From Xenorhabdus yunnanensis (GTDB taxonomy: Bacteria; Pseudomonadota; Gammaproteobacteria; Enterobacterales; Enterobacteriaceae): DNA of 64,000 bases. The translations under genes were made by a program, and so were the position numbers. Positions within the stretch are counted from its first letter, which is position 1; the number at the start of each line of letters is the position of its first letter. The stretch spans positions 124,001 through 188,000 of the forward strand of contig NZ_JAQRFI010000001.1 in the NCBI RefSeq assembly GCF_028598805.1. Reading direction: 5' to 3'. Positions 39,520-50,084 of the stretch are shown here, piece by piece. The notes below the pieces were generated by a model. The model was not told where the DNA came from, did no database searches, and worked only from the letters and a program-made list of their open reading frames with translations.

Positions 39520-41226
39520 TTATGCTGGAGCCGTTGGTGAAGGTAATGATGACGGTTTTATCGGGCAACTTTCCTCATATTCAGGCAGTGCATCAGCCAT
39601 TGCTCGTGCTATCTCATGTTCACCAATGATGATATGGCTAGTGCCACGCTCTTTAATGTAGGTGACTTTATCATCATAATGGGCTCGAACAATTATATTG
39701 ATATCTGGCCTGATTTCTCTGGCATTCGCGACAATTTCACCCGCTTCGTAACCATTGGGGATTGTCAGAAATAACGTACAAGCGCAGTCAAGCCGTGCCA
39801 GAGCCATGATCTCTTTATTGGCAGCGTTACCTATTATTGCGCTGATACCCATTTCGCCTATTTCTTCAAATCGGGCACGTGTATCTTCAATGACCACAAC
39901 TGGGAAGTTTCTTTCTTGTAAACGTTGGCAAAGTTGGCGACCCACTCGACCATAGCCTACTACAATAGCATGACCACAAATATTGACAGGGATTTGGGTT
40001 TCTTCTTCCAGTGTTTCTTCGAGTAATTGTTCTTCGATGGTTTCTGTTTTTTCCAAATAGCGATCCAGTAAACTGAATAGAAGAGGATTCAACATGATTG
40101 AAATGATGGCGCTAGCCAATACAAGATTACGGGCTTCTCCATTCAAGAACCCTAGAGTGACACCGAGTCCCGCGAGAATGAAGGCAAACTCACCAATTTG
40201 GGCAAGACTGACAGAGATAGTTAGAGCTGTACGGCGTGAATGCCCAAACATTTTGACCAGTATCATGGCAGCCAAAGATTTGCCAATAATAATAATGGTA
40301 AGAGTTCCTAAAATAGCCAGAGGCTGCTGGAGCAGAACCATAGGATCAAATAGCATTCCAACGGAAACAAAGAAAAGAACCGCGAAAGCGTCTCGCAAGG
40401 GCAAAGTGTCTTGAGCTGCCCGGTGGCTCAATTCTGATTCATTCAGTACCATACCCGCGAAGAATGCCCCGAGAGCAAATGAAGCATCAAATAGTGACGC
40501 AGCACCATAAGCAACACCTAATGCAATGGCAAGTACAGCCAGTGTGAATAATTCACGGGAGCCTGTTCCTGCCGTTTTTGCCAGTAACCAAGGTATGACC
40601 CGTCGTCCGACGAAAATCATCAATAAAATAAAAGCAATGACTTTTCCAATTGTGATAGATAGCTTTAATAGTAATTGACCAAAGTTTGCATTCTGGTTGT
40701 CCAGAATACCCGCTACTGCTGGGAGTAACACCAACGCCAGTACCATTGCCAGATCTTCAACAATTAACCAACCAATGGCAATTTGTCCTCTTTGGCTATC
40801 AATGAGTTGTCGTTCTTCTAATGACCTGAGCAATACCACTGTGCTGGCGGTGGACAGACAAAGACCAAAAACAATGCCGCTCAATAATTCCCAGCCAAGT
40901 AGTGCCGATAAACCTGCGCCCAATAAAGTTGCGACTGCAATTTGAGCGATCGCACCAGGAATGGCAATGGATTTAACGGCTAACAAATCTTTAAGTGAAA
41001 AATGTAGACCGACACCAAACATCAATAAAATCACGCCAATCTCTGAAAGTTCTGGAGCCAAAGACGTATCGGCAATGAAACCTGGTGTAAAGGGACCCGC
41101 TAGTACACCTGCTACAAGGTATCCTACCAGAGGTGAGATTTTCAGACGTTGTGCAAGCATGCCAAGTAGATAGGCGAGAACAAAGCCGCCAACAATGGTC
41201 GTGATAAGAGGTGTCGAATGCTCCAT
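39520..41226 (-). CDS. ybaL: CPA2 family cation:proton antiporter YbaL (KefB/KefC-like)
   Basis: A 568-residue membrane protein: an N-terminal antiporter domain of about 12 helices (residues 5-385) and a C-terminal RCK/TrkA-N nucleotide-binding domain (VVGYGRVGRQLCQRL near 420). It is related to the glutathione-gated potassium efflux systems, but YbaL itself has no settled substrate. The start ATG at 41226 has a strong AAGGAG site; a TTG one codon upstream also lies in frame. Neighbours gsk and fsr are as in E. coli. Confidence 0.92.
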   Translation of the reverse strand: MEHSTPLITTIVGGFVLAYLLGMLAQRLKISPLVGYLVAGVLAGPFTPGFIADTSLAPELSEIGVILLMFGVGLHFSLKDLLAVKSIAIPGAIAQIAVATLLGAGLSALLGWELLSGIVFGLCLSTASTVVLLRSLEERQLIDSQRGQIAIGWLIVEDLAMVLALVLLPAVAGILDNQNANFGQLLLKLSITIGKVIAFILLMIFVGRRVIPWLLAKTAGTGSRELFTLAVLAIALGVAYGAASLFDASFALGAFFAGMVLNESELSHRAAQDTLPLRDAFAVLFFVSVGMLFDPMVLLQQPLAILGTLTIIIIGKSLAAMILVKMFGHSRRTALTISVSLAQIGEFAFILAGLGVTLGFLNGEARNLVLASAIISIMLNPLLFSLLDRYLEKTETIEEQLLEETLEEETQIPVNICGHAIVVGYGRVGRQLCQRLQERNFPVVVIEDTRARFEEIGEMGISAIIGNAANKEIMALARLDCACTLFLTIPNGYEAGEIVANAREIRPDINIIVRAHYDDKVTYIKERGTSHIIIGEHEIARAMADALPEYEESCPIKPSSLPSPTAPA

Positions 41227-41441
41227 CAAGGCTCCTTCTGGGTAGCGGATATAATAAATTGTATAGTTACATGAAGTAATAATATACTTTATAAGTAATT
41301 AGCGATAAGACTGCTAAAAAGCACCTTGATCGATGAAAATGAGAATGATCTATATAAATGGTATTTTAATGTAATTTTATGTAGATATTATCATTATTTA
41401 CGCTTGTTTACAAAAGGTGTATGATGTAAGAATTGTAATTA

Positions 41442-42683
41442 TTATACATTGATTTTATTATTTTTTTTGTTTTTATTTTCCATATTTGGTAGTAATAGAG
41501 TAAAAATACCAATAAGTGGTAAAAAAGCACAGGTTTTGTAAACCAATTCTATACTGGTCTTATCCGCGACATAGCCAAGTACAGCAGCCCCAAGACCTCC
41601 CATACCAAAGGCCAGACCAAAGAATAAACCTGCGATCATGCCTGTTTTACCGGGAATGAGTTCCTGAGCATAAACTAAAATAGCAGAAAATGCGGACGCC
41701 AATATTATGCCGATAATAACCGTTAGTATGCTTGTCCAAAATAAGGTTGCATAAGGTAACATCAGGGTGAAAGGCGCAACGCCAAGAATTGAACCCCAAA
41801 TGACATATTTCCTGCCTATCCTATCCCCAACAGGCCCCCCAATCAGAGTGCCTGCCGCTACAGAAAATAAAAAGACAAATAGGTGGATTTGGGCGTTTTG
41901 CACTGACACGCCAAATTTCTGTATTAAGTAAAATGTATAGTAGCTACTGATACTGGTTAGGTAAAAGTATTTGGAGAAAATCAATAATAAAAGTATAGCA
42001 AAAGAATTTATGACAGTTTTTCTAGGTAGGTTTGGTAGGGAAGTAGCTCGAGAAGACAAGGGAGTTATGGCTTGATGTTGCATCTTATACCATTGGCTGA
42101 CTTGCAAAAGAATTACGATAGCCAATAATGCTGCCAGAGAAAACCAACCGACGTTTCCCTTGCCGTATGGAGCAATGAAAATAGCTGCCAGTAATGGTCC
42201 CAGTGAACTTCCTAAATTTCCTCCTACTTGAAATAATGATTGTGCCAGTCCGTGGCACCCACCTGAAGCCATGCGTGCGACTCGTGATGATTCTGGATGA
42301 AAAACAGATGAACCTATACCGACTAGGGCGGCAGCTATTAAAATAATTGAAAAACTTTCAGCATAAGCGAGTAGAAGTAAACCAGATAAAGTAAATCCCA
42401 TACCGATAGGCAATGAATAGGGCTGCGGGTATTTATCTGTATACCAACCGATGAGGGGTTGCAATAGAGATGCTGTTATCTGATAAGTCAAAGTTATCAT
42501 ACCAATCTGAATGAAACTGAGCGTAAATTCAGATTGCAGAAGTGGATAAATCGCCAGAATCAACGATTGAATCATATCATTCAGCATATGGGATAAGCTG
42601 ATGGTGCCAAGAATTGAAAAAACTGTCCGATGTGTTTTTGTTGATGAGGTCGGCAAAGGAGCTATTTTACTTTTTTCACTCAT
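41442..42683 (-). CDS. fsr: Fosmidomycin resistance MFS efflux protein Fsr
   Basis: A 413-residue, 12-helix major facilitator protein. LGTISLSHMLNDMIQSLILAIYPLL, GSSVFHPESSRVARMASGG and GPVGDRIGRKYVIWGSILG are nearly the same as in E. coli Fsr, which exports fosmidomycin and trimethoprim when overexpressed. The tail is rich in Lys and Asn. It is divergent from ushA, with a 273-base AT-rich gap that must contain both promoters. Confidence 0.95.
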   Translation of the reverse strand: MSEKSKIAPLPTSSTKTHRTVFSILGTISLSHMLNDMIQSLILAIYPLLQSEFTLSFIQIGMITLTYQITASLLQPLIGWYTDKYPQPYSLPIGMGFTLSGLLLLAYAESFSIILIAAALVGIGSSVFHPESSRVARMASGGCHGLAQSLFQVGGNLGSSLGPLLAAIFIAPYGKGNVGWFSLAALLAIVILLQVSQWYKMQHQAITPLSSRATSLPNLPRKTVINSFAILLLLIFSKYFYLTSISSYYTFYLIQKFGVSVQNAQIHLFVFLFSVAAGTLIGGPVGDRIGRKYVIWGSILGVAPFTLMLPYATLFWTSILTVIIGIILASAFSAILVYAQELIPGKTGMIAGLFFGLAFGMGGLGAAVLGYVADKTSIELVYKTCAFLPLIGIFTLLLPNMENKNKKNNKINV

Positions 42684-42956
42684 ATTTATTCGCTTCTCAA
42701 TATTTTTATAGGGTAAAATTTAATCAATTAGTTTGATTTCTGTTTAATTTTTTACACCATAATAAATCTTCGATAGCTAACAAAAATTTTAATCATATCG
42801 GTATAATTTGACTGCTATCTCAAAAAGGTGAAAGAAGGCATTATTTAATGACACAATTATGTAATCCTGATCAGAAAAATGTGGTATGTATGCCATTTTT
42901 CACACCCTATTTGGGGACTATAACCAATAGAATTTTAAATAACATGGAGATACCCC

Positions 42957-44618
42957 ATGAAACTATCGTTTAAAGCATCAGTATGTGCCTTTGCTGTTTC
43001 TCTGTCATTAGTACCATTAATTGCAAACGCTTGGGAAAAAGATAAAACCTATGACATTACAATTTTGCATACTAACGATCATCACGGTCATTTTTGGCAT
43101 AATGATCATGGTGAGTATGGTTTGGCAGCCCAAAAAACGGTAGTAGATTCCATTCGGCAGGAGGTTGCGAAGAAAGGAGGCAGCGTATTGTTATTGTCTG
43201 GTGGTGACATTAACACAGGCGTACCGGAGTCAGATATGCAAGATGCTGAGCCAGATTTTAAGGGCATGAATCTTGTAGGGTATGACGCAATGGCATTGGG
43301 GAATCACGAATTTGATAAGCCATTGAATATCTTGAAACAGCAACAAAAATGGGTAAATTTCCCATTTTTATCTGCCAATATTTATCAAACCAGCACAGGC
43401 AAGCGTTTATTTAAGCCATATGTCATGTTTGATAAGCAAGGTGTGAAAATTGCAGTTCTTGGCCTGACAACTGATGATACAGTGAAAATAGGCAATCCAG
43501 CTAATTTTCCAGATGTTGAATTCCGCGTTCCTGCTGAAGAAGCCAAAAAAGTTATTGAAGAGCTGAAAAAGAATGAAAAACCAGATGTGATTATTGCGGC
43601 AACCCATATGGGGCACTATAACGATGGTTATCATGGTACTAATGCACCAGGAGATGTTGAAATGGCGCGCAGTTTGCCTGCGGGTTATTTGGATATGATT
43701 GTGGGTGGTCACTCACAAGATCCGGTATGTATGTCGGCAGAAAATAAAAACTATAAACAAGTGGATTATGTTCCGGGCACACCTTGTTCTCCAGATCGCC
43801 AAAATGGTACTTGGATTGTTCAAGCCCATGAATGGGGGAAATACGTGGGCCGTGCTGATTTTCAATTCCGTAATGGTGAATTCAAGCTGGTTCATTACCA
43901 GTTGATCCCCATCAACCTAAAGAAAAAAGTGACAAAAGAAGATGGCAGCACGGAACGTGTTTACTATACGCATGAAATTCAGCAAAGCCCTGAGATGCTT
44001 AAATTGCTGACGCCTTATCAAGATAAGGGCAGCCGAAAACTTAATGTGAAAGTGGGTTTTGTAGATAACAAATTGGAAGGTGATCGCAGTAAAGTACGTT
44101 TCGTTCAAACAAATATGGCACATCTTGTATTGGCTGCTCAAATGGAACGAACAAATGCTGACTTTGCCGTGATGAGTGGTGGCGGAATTCGTGATTCAAT
44201 TGAACCGGGTGATATTACTTACAAAGATGTCCTGAAAGTTCATCCATTTGCTAACCAGCTGGTTTATGTGGATTTCAAAGGTAGCGAAGTTCTGCCATAT
44301 TTGAAGGCTGTTGCAAATATGGAAAAGGATTCTGGTGCTTATGGACAATTCTATAATGTTAGTTTTGTAATGGATGGTAAAAATATCCGTGATGTAAAAA
44401 TTGGCGGTAACCCATTAGATCCAAATAAAACTTATCGTATGGCAACTTTGAATTTCAATGCGATCGGAGGAGATGGTTATCCACGGATTGATAATTTGCC
44501 TGGTTACGTTGATACAGGTTTCATCGATGCTGAGGTACTGAAAGGGTATATTGAGAAACATTCTCCATTGAAAACCTCTGATTATGAGCCGAAAGGTGAA
44601 ATTTCACATAAGCAATAA
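42957..44618 (+). CDS. ushA: Periplasmic UDP-sugar hydrolase / 5'-nucleotidase UshA
   Basis: A 553-residue secreted metallophosphatase that splits UDP-glucose and nucleotides to nucleosides for uptake. Signal peptide MKLSFKASVCAFAVSLSLVP, cleaved near ANA-W. The N-terminal metal centre has ILHTNDHHGHFW, SGGDINTGVPES, LGNHEFDKP, the AATHMGHY helix and VGGHSQDP; the C-terminal substrate domain has GGGIRDSIEPGDITY and GQFYNVSFVMDG. The GGAG ribosome site is 10 bases before the ATG. A terminator follows. Confidence 0.97.
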   Translation: MKLSFKASVCAFAVSLSLVPLIANAWEKDKTYDITILHTNDHHGHFWHNDHGEYGLAAQKTVVDSIRQEVAKKGGSVLLLSGGDINTGVPESDMQDAEPDFKGMNLVGYDAMALGNHEFDKPLNILKQQQKWVNFPFLSANIYQTSTGKRLFKPYVMFDKQGVKIAVLGLTTDDTVKIGNPANFPDVEFRVPAEEAKKVIEELKKNEKPDVIIAATHMGHYNDGYHGTNAPGDVEMARSLPAGYLDMIVGGHSQDPVCMSAENKNYKQVDYVPGTPCSPDRQNGTWIVQAHEWGKYVGRADFQFRNGEFKLVHYQLIPINLKKKVTKEDGSTERVYYTHEIQQSPEMLKLLTPYQDKGSRKLNVKVGFVDNKLEGDRSKVRFVQTNMAHLVLAAQMERTNADFAVMSGGGIRDSIEPGDITYKDVLKVHPFANQLVYVDFKGSEVLPYLKAVANMEKDSGAYGQFYNVSFVMDGKNIRDVKIGGNPLDPNKTYRMATLNFNAIGGDGYPRIDNLPGYVDTGFIDAEVLKGYIEKHSPLKTSDYEPKGEISHKQ

Positions 44619-44654
44619 CAACTAGTTAATAGATTGTTGTTAGTTACCCGTATA

Positions 44655-44685
44655 AAAAGACCATCTGAAAATCAGATGGTCTTTT
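44655..44685 (+). terminator. Rho-independent terminator of ushA
   Basis: A perfect 14-bp stem (44655-44668 with 44672-44685) with a 3-base loop and four T residues within the descending arm. Confidence 0.9.
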
Positions 44686-44891
44686 ACTTAACTATCTGTA
44701 AGGATGATTATACATAACCTAAATCGGGATGGTTGAAACGGAAACATAATTTAATTATTAAATAAGTTAATTGAAATGGTAATTAATAATTTTATCGCTG
44801 TGATAAAAGTATATCGGTATTATTTATTACAAGGCTCTGCTTTAAAAAACGGAGCCAGCTCGAAAAAATTAGTGAGAGTTGCGATTTAGTT

Positions 44892-45368
44892 TCAAATTTT
44901 AGCAATGTCAGCAAACGAACAGTTAAGTAGTTGGCATAAATCTGTGGGGGACAATTCAATATCTAATCCACGTTTGCCTCCAGAAATAAATAAAGTTAGC
45001 AAATTTTGAGCCTGACTATCAATAATGGTAGGCAGACGTTTTTTCTGTCCTAACGGGCTAATGCCCCCCACTAAATAACCCGTTACCTTTTGTGCCTGCT
45101 GAGGTTCGGCCATATCTGCTTTTTTTGCCTTAAAAACTTTGGCTACTTTTTTCAAATCGAGTTGTCCGGAAACAGGTGTAACGGCGACAACAAGGTTTTT
45201 AGGATCGCTATTCAATGAAACCAATAGCGTCTTAAAAACTTGTTTGGCATCTAAACCGAGTTTTTTAATCACTTCATCACCGAAATTATGTTCATTCACA
45301 TCATGTTCATAAGGGTGGAGTTTGAAATTTATTTTTTGTTTTTCCAGCAAAACAATAGCGGGAGTCAT
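44892..45368 (-). CDS. ybaK: Cys-tRNA(Pro)/Cys-tRNA(Cys) deacylase YbaK
   Basis: A 158-residue trans-editing factor that removes cysteine wrongly attached to tRNA-Pro. Family features: [22 protein letters not shown] at the start, KTLLVSLNS, then [21 protein letters not shown] and the catalytic lysine/glycine region [17 protein letters not shown]. Length equals E. coli YbaK (159). It is followed downstream (leftward) by an AT-rich gap and convergent ushA. Confidence 0.95.
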   Translation of the reverse strand: MTPAIVLLEKQKINFKLHPYEHDVNEHNFGDEVIKKLGLDAKQVFKTLLVSLNSDPKNLVVAVTPVSGQLDLKKVAKVFKAKKADMAEPQQAQKVTGYLVGGISPLGQKKRLPTIIDSQAQNLLTLFISGGKRGLDIELSPTDLCQLLNCSFADIAKI

Positions 45369-45444
45369 ATTTGTACCTATAGCTGTCTATTTGTAACTAT
45401 TTATCGGTAATGATTTTTTCAAAATGAAGCAGATGAATATGTTG

Positions 45445-46257
45445 TTATTCCTGAGGCCTTACCAGCATTTGCCCTAAATTGTTTTCTCCATGAAGATGCA
45501 ATGCTCCTACAGCAACCAAATATTTCCCTGCTGGTAAGTTATGTAATTGCTCACTCCATTGGCGGTTTCTTTCAGTCATTAAGGTTTGGTAAATTTCTTC
45601 GCAGAATGTCATCGGTAGTACCTGATTTTGTTTCTCAGGTCTGTAATTCATCCACCAACTAATCATAGTCTGTAACGCACGCGCATTGGTGTGCCAATGG
45701 GTGATAGTATCTTCCAACAAAGAAAACCCTCCATTTGGCAGATTGATGAGAAGGTCGACTTGCGCATCGGTTCCTTCCAACTCAATGATGGTTTTATTGA
45801 TAGTTTTTGCACTGTTCAGTAATTGGCAATCGATACCATATTGAGGACGCAATCCCAAATACTGGGCTTGGGCAGCCTGTAATATCAATGCAACTTGCCA
45901 TGAGGGTAATGGGTCCAGCAGTGTGACAGGATGTTGGATTTCTCGGCAATAACGCTGTAAACAGTCAAAATGCTCGGGAGATAAACGTTGTGATAGCTCA
46001 ATCTGCTCCGGAAACGTTTCTTTGAAGGGAGAATCAACTTGAGTGATATCTGCCTCGACAATAAGAGCGTCCACTTGCTCCAGTTGTTCCAACAATATTT
46101 CAGAAAGTGGGTACATGTTTTTTGTACCCATATGAATACTGCCAACAATATGCAATTGTTTGTTTTTATTTAAAGTGATGTCGAAAGCAGGATAGGGATA
46201 ATGCCTTTGGGAATTGAGTCCCAATATCTTACTGAAATATGTCATTAATTTTCCCAT
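45445..46257 (-). CDS. ybaP: TraB/GumN family protein YbaP
   Basis: A 270-residue protein of the TraB/PrgY family with the metal-binding type motifs GSIHMGTKNMYPLS, LIVEADI, LEGTDAQ and the C-terminal VAVGALHLHGENNL. Similar proteins are proposed metalloproteases, but YbaP has no proven activity. I chose the ATG at 46257 (MGKLMTYFSKILG) because GGAG lies 8 bases upstream; the frame is open 57 bases more, but without a ribosome site. The gene follows copA leftward as in E. coli. Confidence 0.88.
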   Translation of the reverse strand: MGKLMTYFSKILGLNSQRHYPYPAFDITLNKNKQLHIVGSIHMGTKNMYPLSEILLEQLEQVDALIVEADITQVDSPFKETFPEQIELSQRLSPEHFDCLQRYCREIQHPVTLLDPLPSWQVALILQAAQAQYLGLRPQYGIDCQLLNSAKTINKTIIELEGTDAQVDLLINLPNGGFSLLEDTITHWHTNARALQTMISWWMNYRPEKQNQVLPMTFCEEIYQTLMTERNRQWSEQLHNLPAGKYLVAVGALHLHGENNLGQMLVRPQE

Positions 46258-46398
46258 GCTGCATACTCCAATAGTTGGCATTGAGCGGTATGCTAACCTG
46301 TTAATGGTTAACAAGAAAGAGGGAAAAGTGCGGGATGAAAAGCTAAACGGAATATATTTAGCTTTTCATGGATGCGATATAACTGCCTGAATGTTATG

Positions 46399-49146
46399 TC
46401 AGGATTTAGGTTTGAAACGCAATAAGCGATTGGCGTTACTCACGACAGTAATTGAAGACAATGCCATGGCTGCACCGGCAACTACAGGGTTTAATAAAGT
46501 CCCGGTAAGAGGGTACAAAATACCGGCTGCAATTGGGATGCCCAAGGTATTGTAGACAAATGCACCAAATAGGTTTTGTTTCATATTACGCAATGTGCCT
46601 CGGGATAATTCAACTGCATCAGCAACTCCGTGCAGGCTATGGCGCATAAGGGTAATGGTTGCGGTTTCTATGGCAATATCACTGCCACTTCCCATTGCGA
46701 TGCCAACATCCGCTTGTGCCAATGCAGGTGCATCATTAATGCCATCACCGATCATCGCCACTTTCCTGCCTTCTGATTGAAGTGATTGAATGGCTGCTGC
46801 TTTGCCATCAGGTAAAACACCCGCAATAACGTGGTCAATGCCTGCTTCTTTAGCGATAGCATTCGCTGTAGTGGGGTTATCTCCTGTCAACATGACCAAA
46901 TGATAGCCTTGGTTATGTAAGCGAAGCAGGGCAGAAACAGTATCTTGACGCAAGGGATCGCGGATAGAAAACAGGGCAGCGATTTTCCCATTGGCTGACA
47001 GAATAACAGGAGTTATGCCTTTTTCTGCCTGTGCCACCATTAATGGCTTTAATTCCGTTGTATCAATCTGATGTTGCTCAAGTAATTTTTGATTACCTAA
47101 TAACAGGGTAATATCCCCAATTTCCCCCTTAACACCTAGTCCTGCGAGTGTGCGGAATGTTTGCACTTCTGGTAATTTTTGTCCTTCAAATTTCATTAAA
47201 ATGGCTTTTGCCAGAGGATGATTTGAGCCACTTTCCAATGCACCAGCCCATATCAATACTTGTTCTTCGGTGAAACCATTGAAGGTATGGATCTCAGTCA
47301 CTTGTGGCATACCTTCAGTTAAGGTGCCGGTTTTATCAAAGACAATGGTATCCAGTTGGCTGGCATGTTGCAGAGCATCAGCATCACGCACTAATACGCC
47401 TAATTCGGCGGCTCGTCCCACTCCAGAAATGATGGACATAGGAGTTGCCAGCCCAAGAGCACAAGGACAGGCGATAATTAAGACTGTAGTCATGATGACC
47501 AGCGCGTACATGATTTGTGGGGCAGGACCGATAAAATACCAGAGCGCGCCAGCAATCGGAGCGATAGCAACAACGATAGGCACAAATATTGATGATATTT
47601 TGTCTGCCAATTGACCAATTTCAGGTTTACTGCTTTGTGCCTGACGAACTAATTTGATGATGCGCGCTAATGTCGTTTGGCTACCAACCGCATTGGCTTT
47701 AAACAGTACCGTACCATCTTGAACTACAGTGCCAGCATGGACGGTATCGCCGATAGATTTTTGTTGAGGAATGGGTTCACCTGTCAGCATGGCTTCATCC
47801 AGCCAAACTGTACCCTGAATAATTTCACCATCGACCGGAACACGATCTCCTGTTGTCAGGCGCAATATCATATCGGGCATAACATCTGCCAATGGCAGTG
47901 TTTTTTCGCCTTCAGCGGTAACCACTCGTGCTATTGGCGGTGTTAAGTCCAACAATCGCTCAAGAGCTTTGGAAGAGCGTTGACGGGCACGTTGTTCTAA
48001 TGCATGGCCGAGGTTGATCAAACCAATGATCATGGCACTGGCTTCATAATAAAGATGACGGGCTTGGGGAGGAAAAATCTCTGGCCACAAATTCACACTA
48101 ATTGAATAAAGCCATGCTGCTCCCGTACCCAGAGCGACGAGGGTATCCATTGTCGCACTGCCATTTCTTAGGCTTTGCCACGCATTACGATAAAAATGTC
48201 CGCCGGCAAATACCATTACAACCAGTGTCATCAAACCAATAGTTAGCCAAATAGTGTGGTTTGAAGGTGTAAGTATCATATTATCACCTATCATTCCCCA
48301 CACCATGACAGGTATCCCAACGACTAACGCAAGGGCTGATTGCCAGCGAAAGCGCCGCATATTAGCTTGTGCCACTTGCTGTTGGCGCTCACGGCGTTCA
48401 GCTTCATCCTGAATGACTTCCGCACTATAACCAGCCTTGATAACTGCTTCAATTAAGGTGTTTGGTGATACATGGCCTGTGACTAATGCGCTTCTTTCCG
48501 CGAGATTGACTCTGGCATGTTCCACGCCATCAACAGATTGCAGCGCTTTTTGTACCTTGCTGACACAGCTTGCACAGCTCATGCCATCTAGCAAAAGCTG
48601 AATGCTGTCATCATTGCTGTCATTAACACTTGCATTATTTTTGTTGCTGTGCTCAACAGGGGCTGTCTCTACCGGAGTCGAATGGGTTGCCGCTGCCAGA
48701 GACTCCGGAGTCTGTGCCAGCGGCTTATTTTTTGGGAAATCTACCTCCGCTGCTAATTCGGCGTGGTATCCGGCTTGTTCAACCGCATGAATTAACGCAC
48801 TGCTCTCTGCTTTGCCATAGATTTTTGCTGTTTGGGTATCAACTTCAGTGGCGATAACACCTTCCACGGTTTCTAATGCTTTTTGTGTCTTACCTGCACA
48901 TTTCATGCAGCTTAAACCTGACAACCGCAATTCAATATCAGGTTGAGTGGCAACAGTGGCTTTATAATTTTCGGCAACAATGGTGGCAATCAATTCATCA
49001 GATGAAACATTACTGATAATTTTGGCATAATTCAGACTCACATCTGCCCGTTCGACGCCGGGGATTTTTTCCAGAGTTTTTTTGACCCTGTTGACACAAT
49101 GCATACAAGTTAAGCCTTGAAGTGCCAGAATGGTGGTTGTGGACAT
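46399..49146 (-). CDS. copA: Copper-exporting P-type ATPase CopA, three metal-binding domains
   Basis: A 915-residue P1B-type ATPase that exports Cu(I) across the inner membrane. It has three heavy-metal-associated domains with CXXC at Cys14/Cys17, Cys80/Cys83 and Cys191/Cys194, one more than E. coli CopA (834 residues, two domains). Eight membrane segments follow, with the CPC metal site at 558-560, the phosphorylated Asp602 in DKTGT, and [17 protein letters not shown] strong ribosome site (AGGAG) precedes the ATG. Transcription is CueR-controlled. Codons 138-139 hold a slippery heptamer predicted to yield a 140-residue two-domain product by -1 frameshifting (separate entry). Confidence 0.97.
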   Translation of the reverse strand: MSTTTILALQGLTCMHCVNRVKKTLEKIPGVERADVSLNYAKIISNVSSDELIATIVAENYKATVATQPDIELRLSGLSCMKCAGKTQKALETVEGVIATEVDTQTAKIYGKAESSALIHAVEQAGYHAELAAEVDFPKNKPLAQTPESLAAATHSTPVETAPVEHSNKNNASVNDSNDDSIQLLLDGMSCASCVSKVQKALQSVDGVEHARVNLAERSALVTGHVSPNTLIEAVIKAGYSAEVIQDEAERRERQQQVAQANMRRFRWQSALALVVGIPVMVWGMIGDNMILTPSNHTIWLTIGLMTLVVMVFAGGHFYRNAWQSLRNGSATMDTLVALGTGAAWLYSISVNLWPEIFPPQARHLYYEASAMIIGLINLGHALEQRARQRSSKALERLLDLTPPIARVVTAEGEKTLPLADVMPDMILRLTTGDRVPVDGEIIQGTVWLDEAMLTGEPIPQQKSIGDTVHAGTVVQDGTVLFKANAVGSQTTLARIIKLVRQAQSSKPEIGQLADKISSIFVPIVVAIAPIAGALWYFIGPAPQIMYALVIMTTVLIIACPCALGLATPMSIISGVGRAAELGVLVRDADALQHASQLDTIVFDKTGTLTEGMPQVTEIHTFNGFTEEQVLIWAGALESGSNHPLAKAILMKFEGQKLPEVQTFRTLAGLGVKGEIGDITLLLGNQKLLEQHQIDTTELKPLMVAQAEKGITPVILSANGKIAALFSIRDPLRQDTVSALLRLHNQGYHLVMLTGDNPTTANAIAKEAGIDHVIAGVLPDGKAAAIQSLQSEGRKVAMIGDGINDAPALAQADVGIAMGSGSDIAIETATITLMRHSLHGVADAVELSRGTLRNMKQNLFGAFVYNTLGIPIAAGILYPLTGTLLNPVVAGAAMALSSITVVSNANRLLRFKPKS
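48689..48736 (-). promoter_or_regulatory. Predicted programmed -1 frameshift signal in copA
   Basis: On the coding strand C-CCA-AAA (48736-48730) is an in-phase slippery heptamer. After a -1 slip the next codons are AAA and TAA (48727-48725), giving a 140-residue protein with only the first two metal-binding domains, ending FPKK. A 7-bp G/C-rich stem GCCGCTG/CAGCGGC (48724-48718 with 48695-48689) starts 5 bases after the heptamer and encloses a second stem AGACT-CCGG-AGTCT. E. coli copA uses CCCAAAG at the homologous place, before KPLA, to make the chaperone CopA(Z). Confidence 0.75.
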
Positions 49147-49185
49147 AACAATATCTCCTGATACAGAGTGATATACTTATCATTA

Positions 49186-49216
49186 AGGCTAAACCTTCCT
49201 GCAAGGGGAAGGTCAA
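49186..49216 (-). promoter_or_regulatory. CueR-controlled copA promoter and operator
   Basis: On the minus strand -35 TTGACC (49216-49211) and -10 TAGCCT (49191-49186) are separated by 19 bases, the stretched spacing of MerR-family promoters. Between them is the palindrome ACCTTCC-N7-GGAAGGT (49193-49213), essentially the E. coli CueR operator. Copper-bound CueR would twist the DNA and start transcription of copA. Confidence 0.92.
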
Positions 49217-49225
49217 GGGGGAATT

Positions 49226-49630
49226 ATGAATATCAGTGAAATTGCTCATAAGACTGGTTTAACCAGCAAGGCGATTCGATTTTATGAAGAAAAAGATCTC
49301 ATTACTGCGCCGGAGAGGGGAGATAATGGCTATCGTTATTATCGGCAAAAGCATATTGATGAGTTGATACTTTTGCGTCAGGCGAAAGAAGTCGGATTTA
49401 CGTTGGAGGAGTGTCGTGAATTACTGCGATTATTCCGCAATCCTAGCCGCCACAGTGCGGATGTAAAAACGGCGACTCAGCAAAAAGTGGCAGAAATAGA
49501 AAAAACGATTTTGGAATTGCAAAAGATCAAGAAAAAACTACTGGCATTGGTGGCTGAATGTCCGGGAGATGATGGAGCTGATTGCCCCATCATTGAGCAT
49601 TTATCTGGCTGCTGTAAGTATCATGTTTGA
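49226..49630 (+). CDS. cueR: Copper efflux regulator CueR (MerR family)
   Basis: A 134-residue Cu(I) sensor. The N-terminal winged helix-turn-helix ([20 protein letters not shown]) is followed by a dimerising coiled coil and the metal loop with Cys112 and Cys120 ([12 protein letters not shown]). It is divergent from copA and lies next to the CueR operator. Its ribosome site AGGGGGA overlaps the downstream edge of the copA -35 region. The last 10 bases overlap the 3' end of the convergent nfeD gene. Confidence 0.96.
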   Translation: MNISEIAHKTGLTSKAIRFYEEKDLITAPERGDNGYRYYRQKHIDELILLRQAKEVGFTLEECRELLRLFRNPSRHSADVKTATQQKVAEIEKTILELQKIKKKLLALVAECPGDDGADCPIIEHLSGCCKYHV

Positions 49631-50082
49631 CGGGAAATAGGCCTCACCTTTAATGTGATTCCGTCAACAGCGATGACCTCAACTTCAGTATTGGCAGGAA
49701 GTTCTTGGTCACAGTGAACGCGCCAACTACCATCGGCCAGTTTGACTCGCCCAAAACCGTTTTCGGTATTCGTGATTAAACGGGTACGAAGTCCAATCAA
49801 CTGGTGATTTTTCTGATTGAGAATTTTATCATGAGCTTTACGGGGACGATGGCGTAGCCAGCTACGCCATGCAATAGCAGAAAGCAAGGTCAAAACAGCA
49901 AACAGAGTACCTTGCAGTTCCCAACTTAGGTCAGGAAAAATCCATGTGATCAGGGCGATAACTATGGCTGCAGTTCCTGTCCACAACAGATATCCTGCCG
50001 TTCCCAGCAATTCCGCAATCAGAAGCAGCCCACCAAAACAGAGCCAGAACCAAGCTGGCTGAGTGGCGATCTGTTCAATCAT
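49621..50082 (-). CDS. ybbJ: NfeD family membrane protein YbbJ
   Basis: A 153-residue NfeD short-form protein: three or four membrane helices in the first 75 residues, then a soluble OB-fold domain ([27 protein letters not shown]). NfeD proteins partner with SPFH/stomatin proteins; here the partner qmcA ends 2 bases upstream, so the two are translated from one message. Roles in membrane quality control are proposed; none is proven in this organism. Confidence 0.93.
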   Translation of the reverse strand: MIEQIATQPAWFWLCFGGLLLIAELLGTAGYLLWTGTAAIVIALITWIFPDLSWELQGTLFAVLTLLSAIAWRSWLRHRPRKAHDKILNQKNHQLIGLRTRLITNTENGFGRVKLADGSWRVHCDQELPANTEVEVIAVDGITLKVRPISRQT

Positions 50083-50084
50083 GA

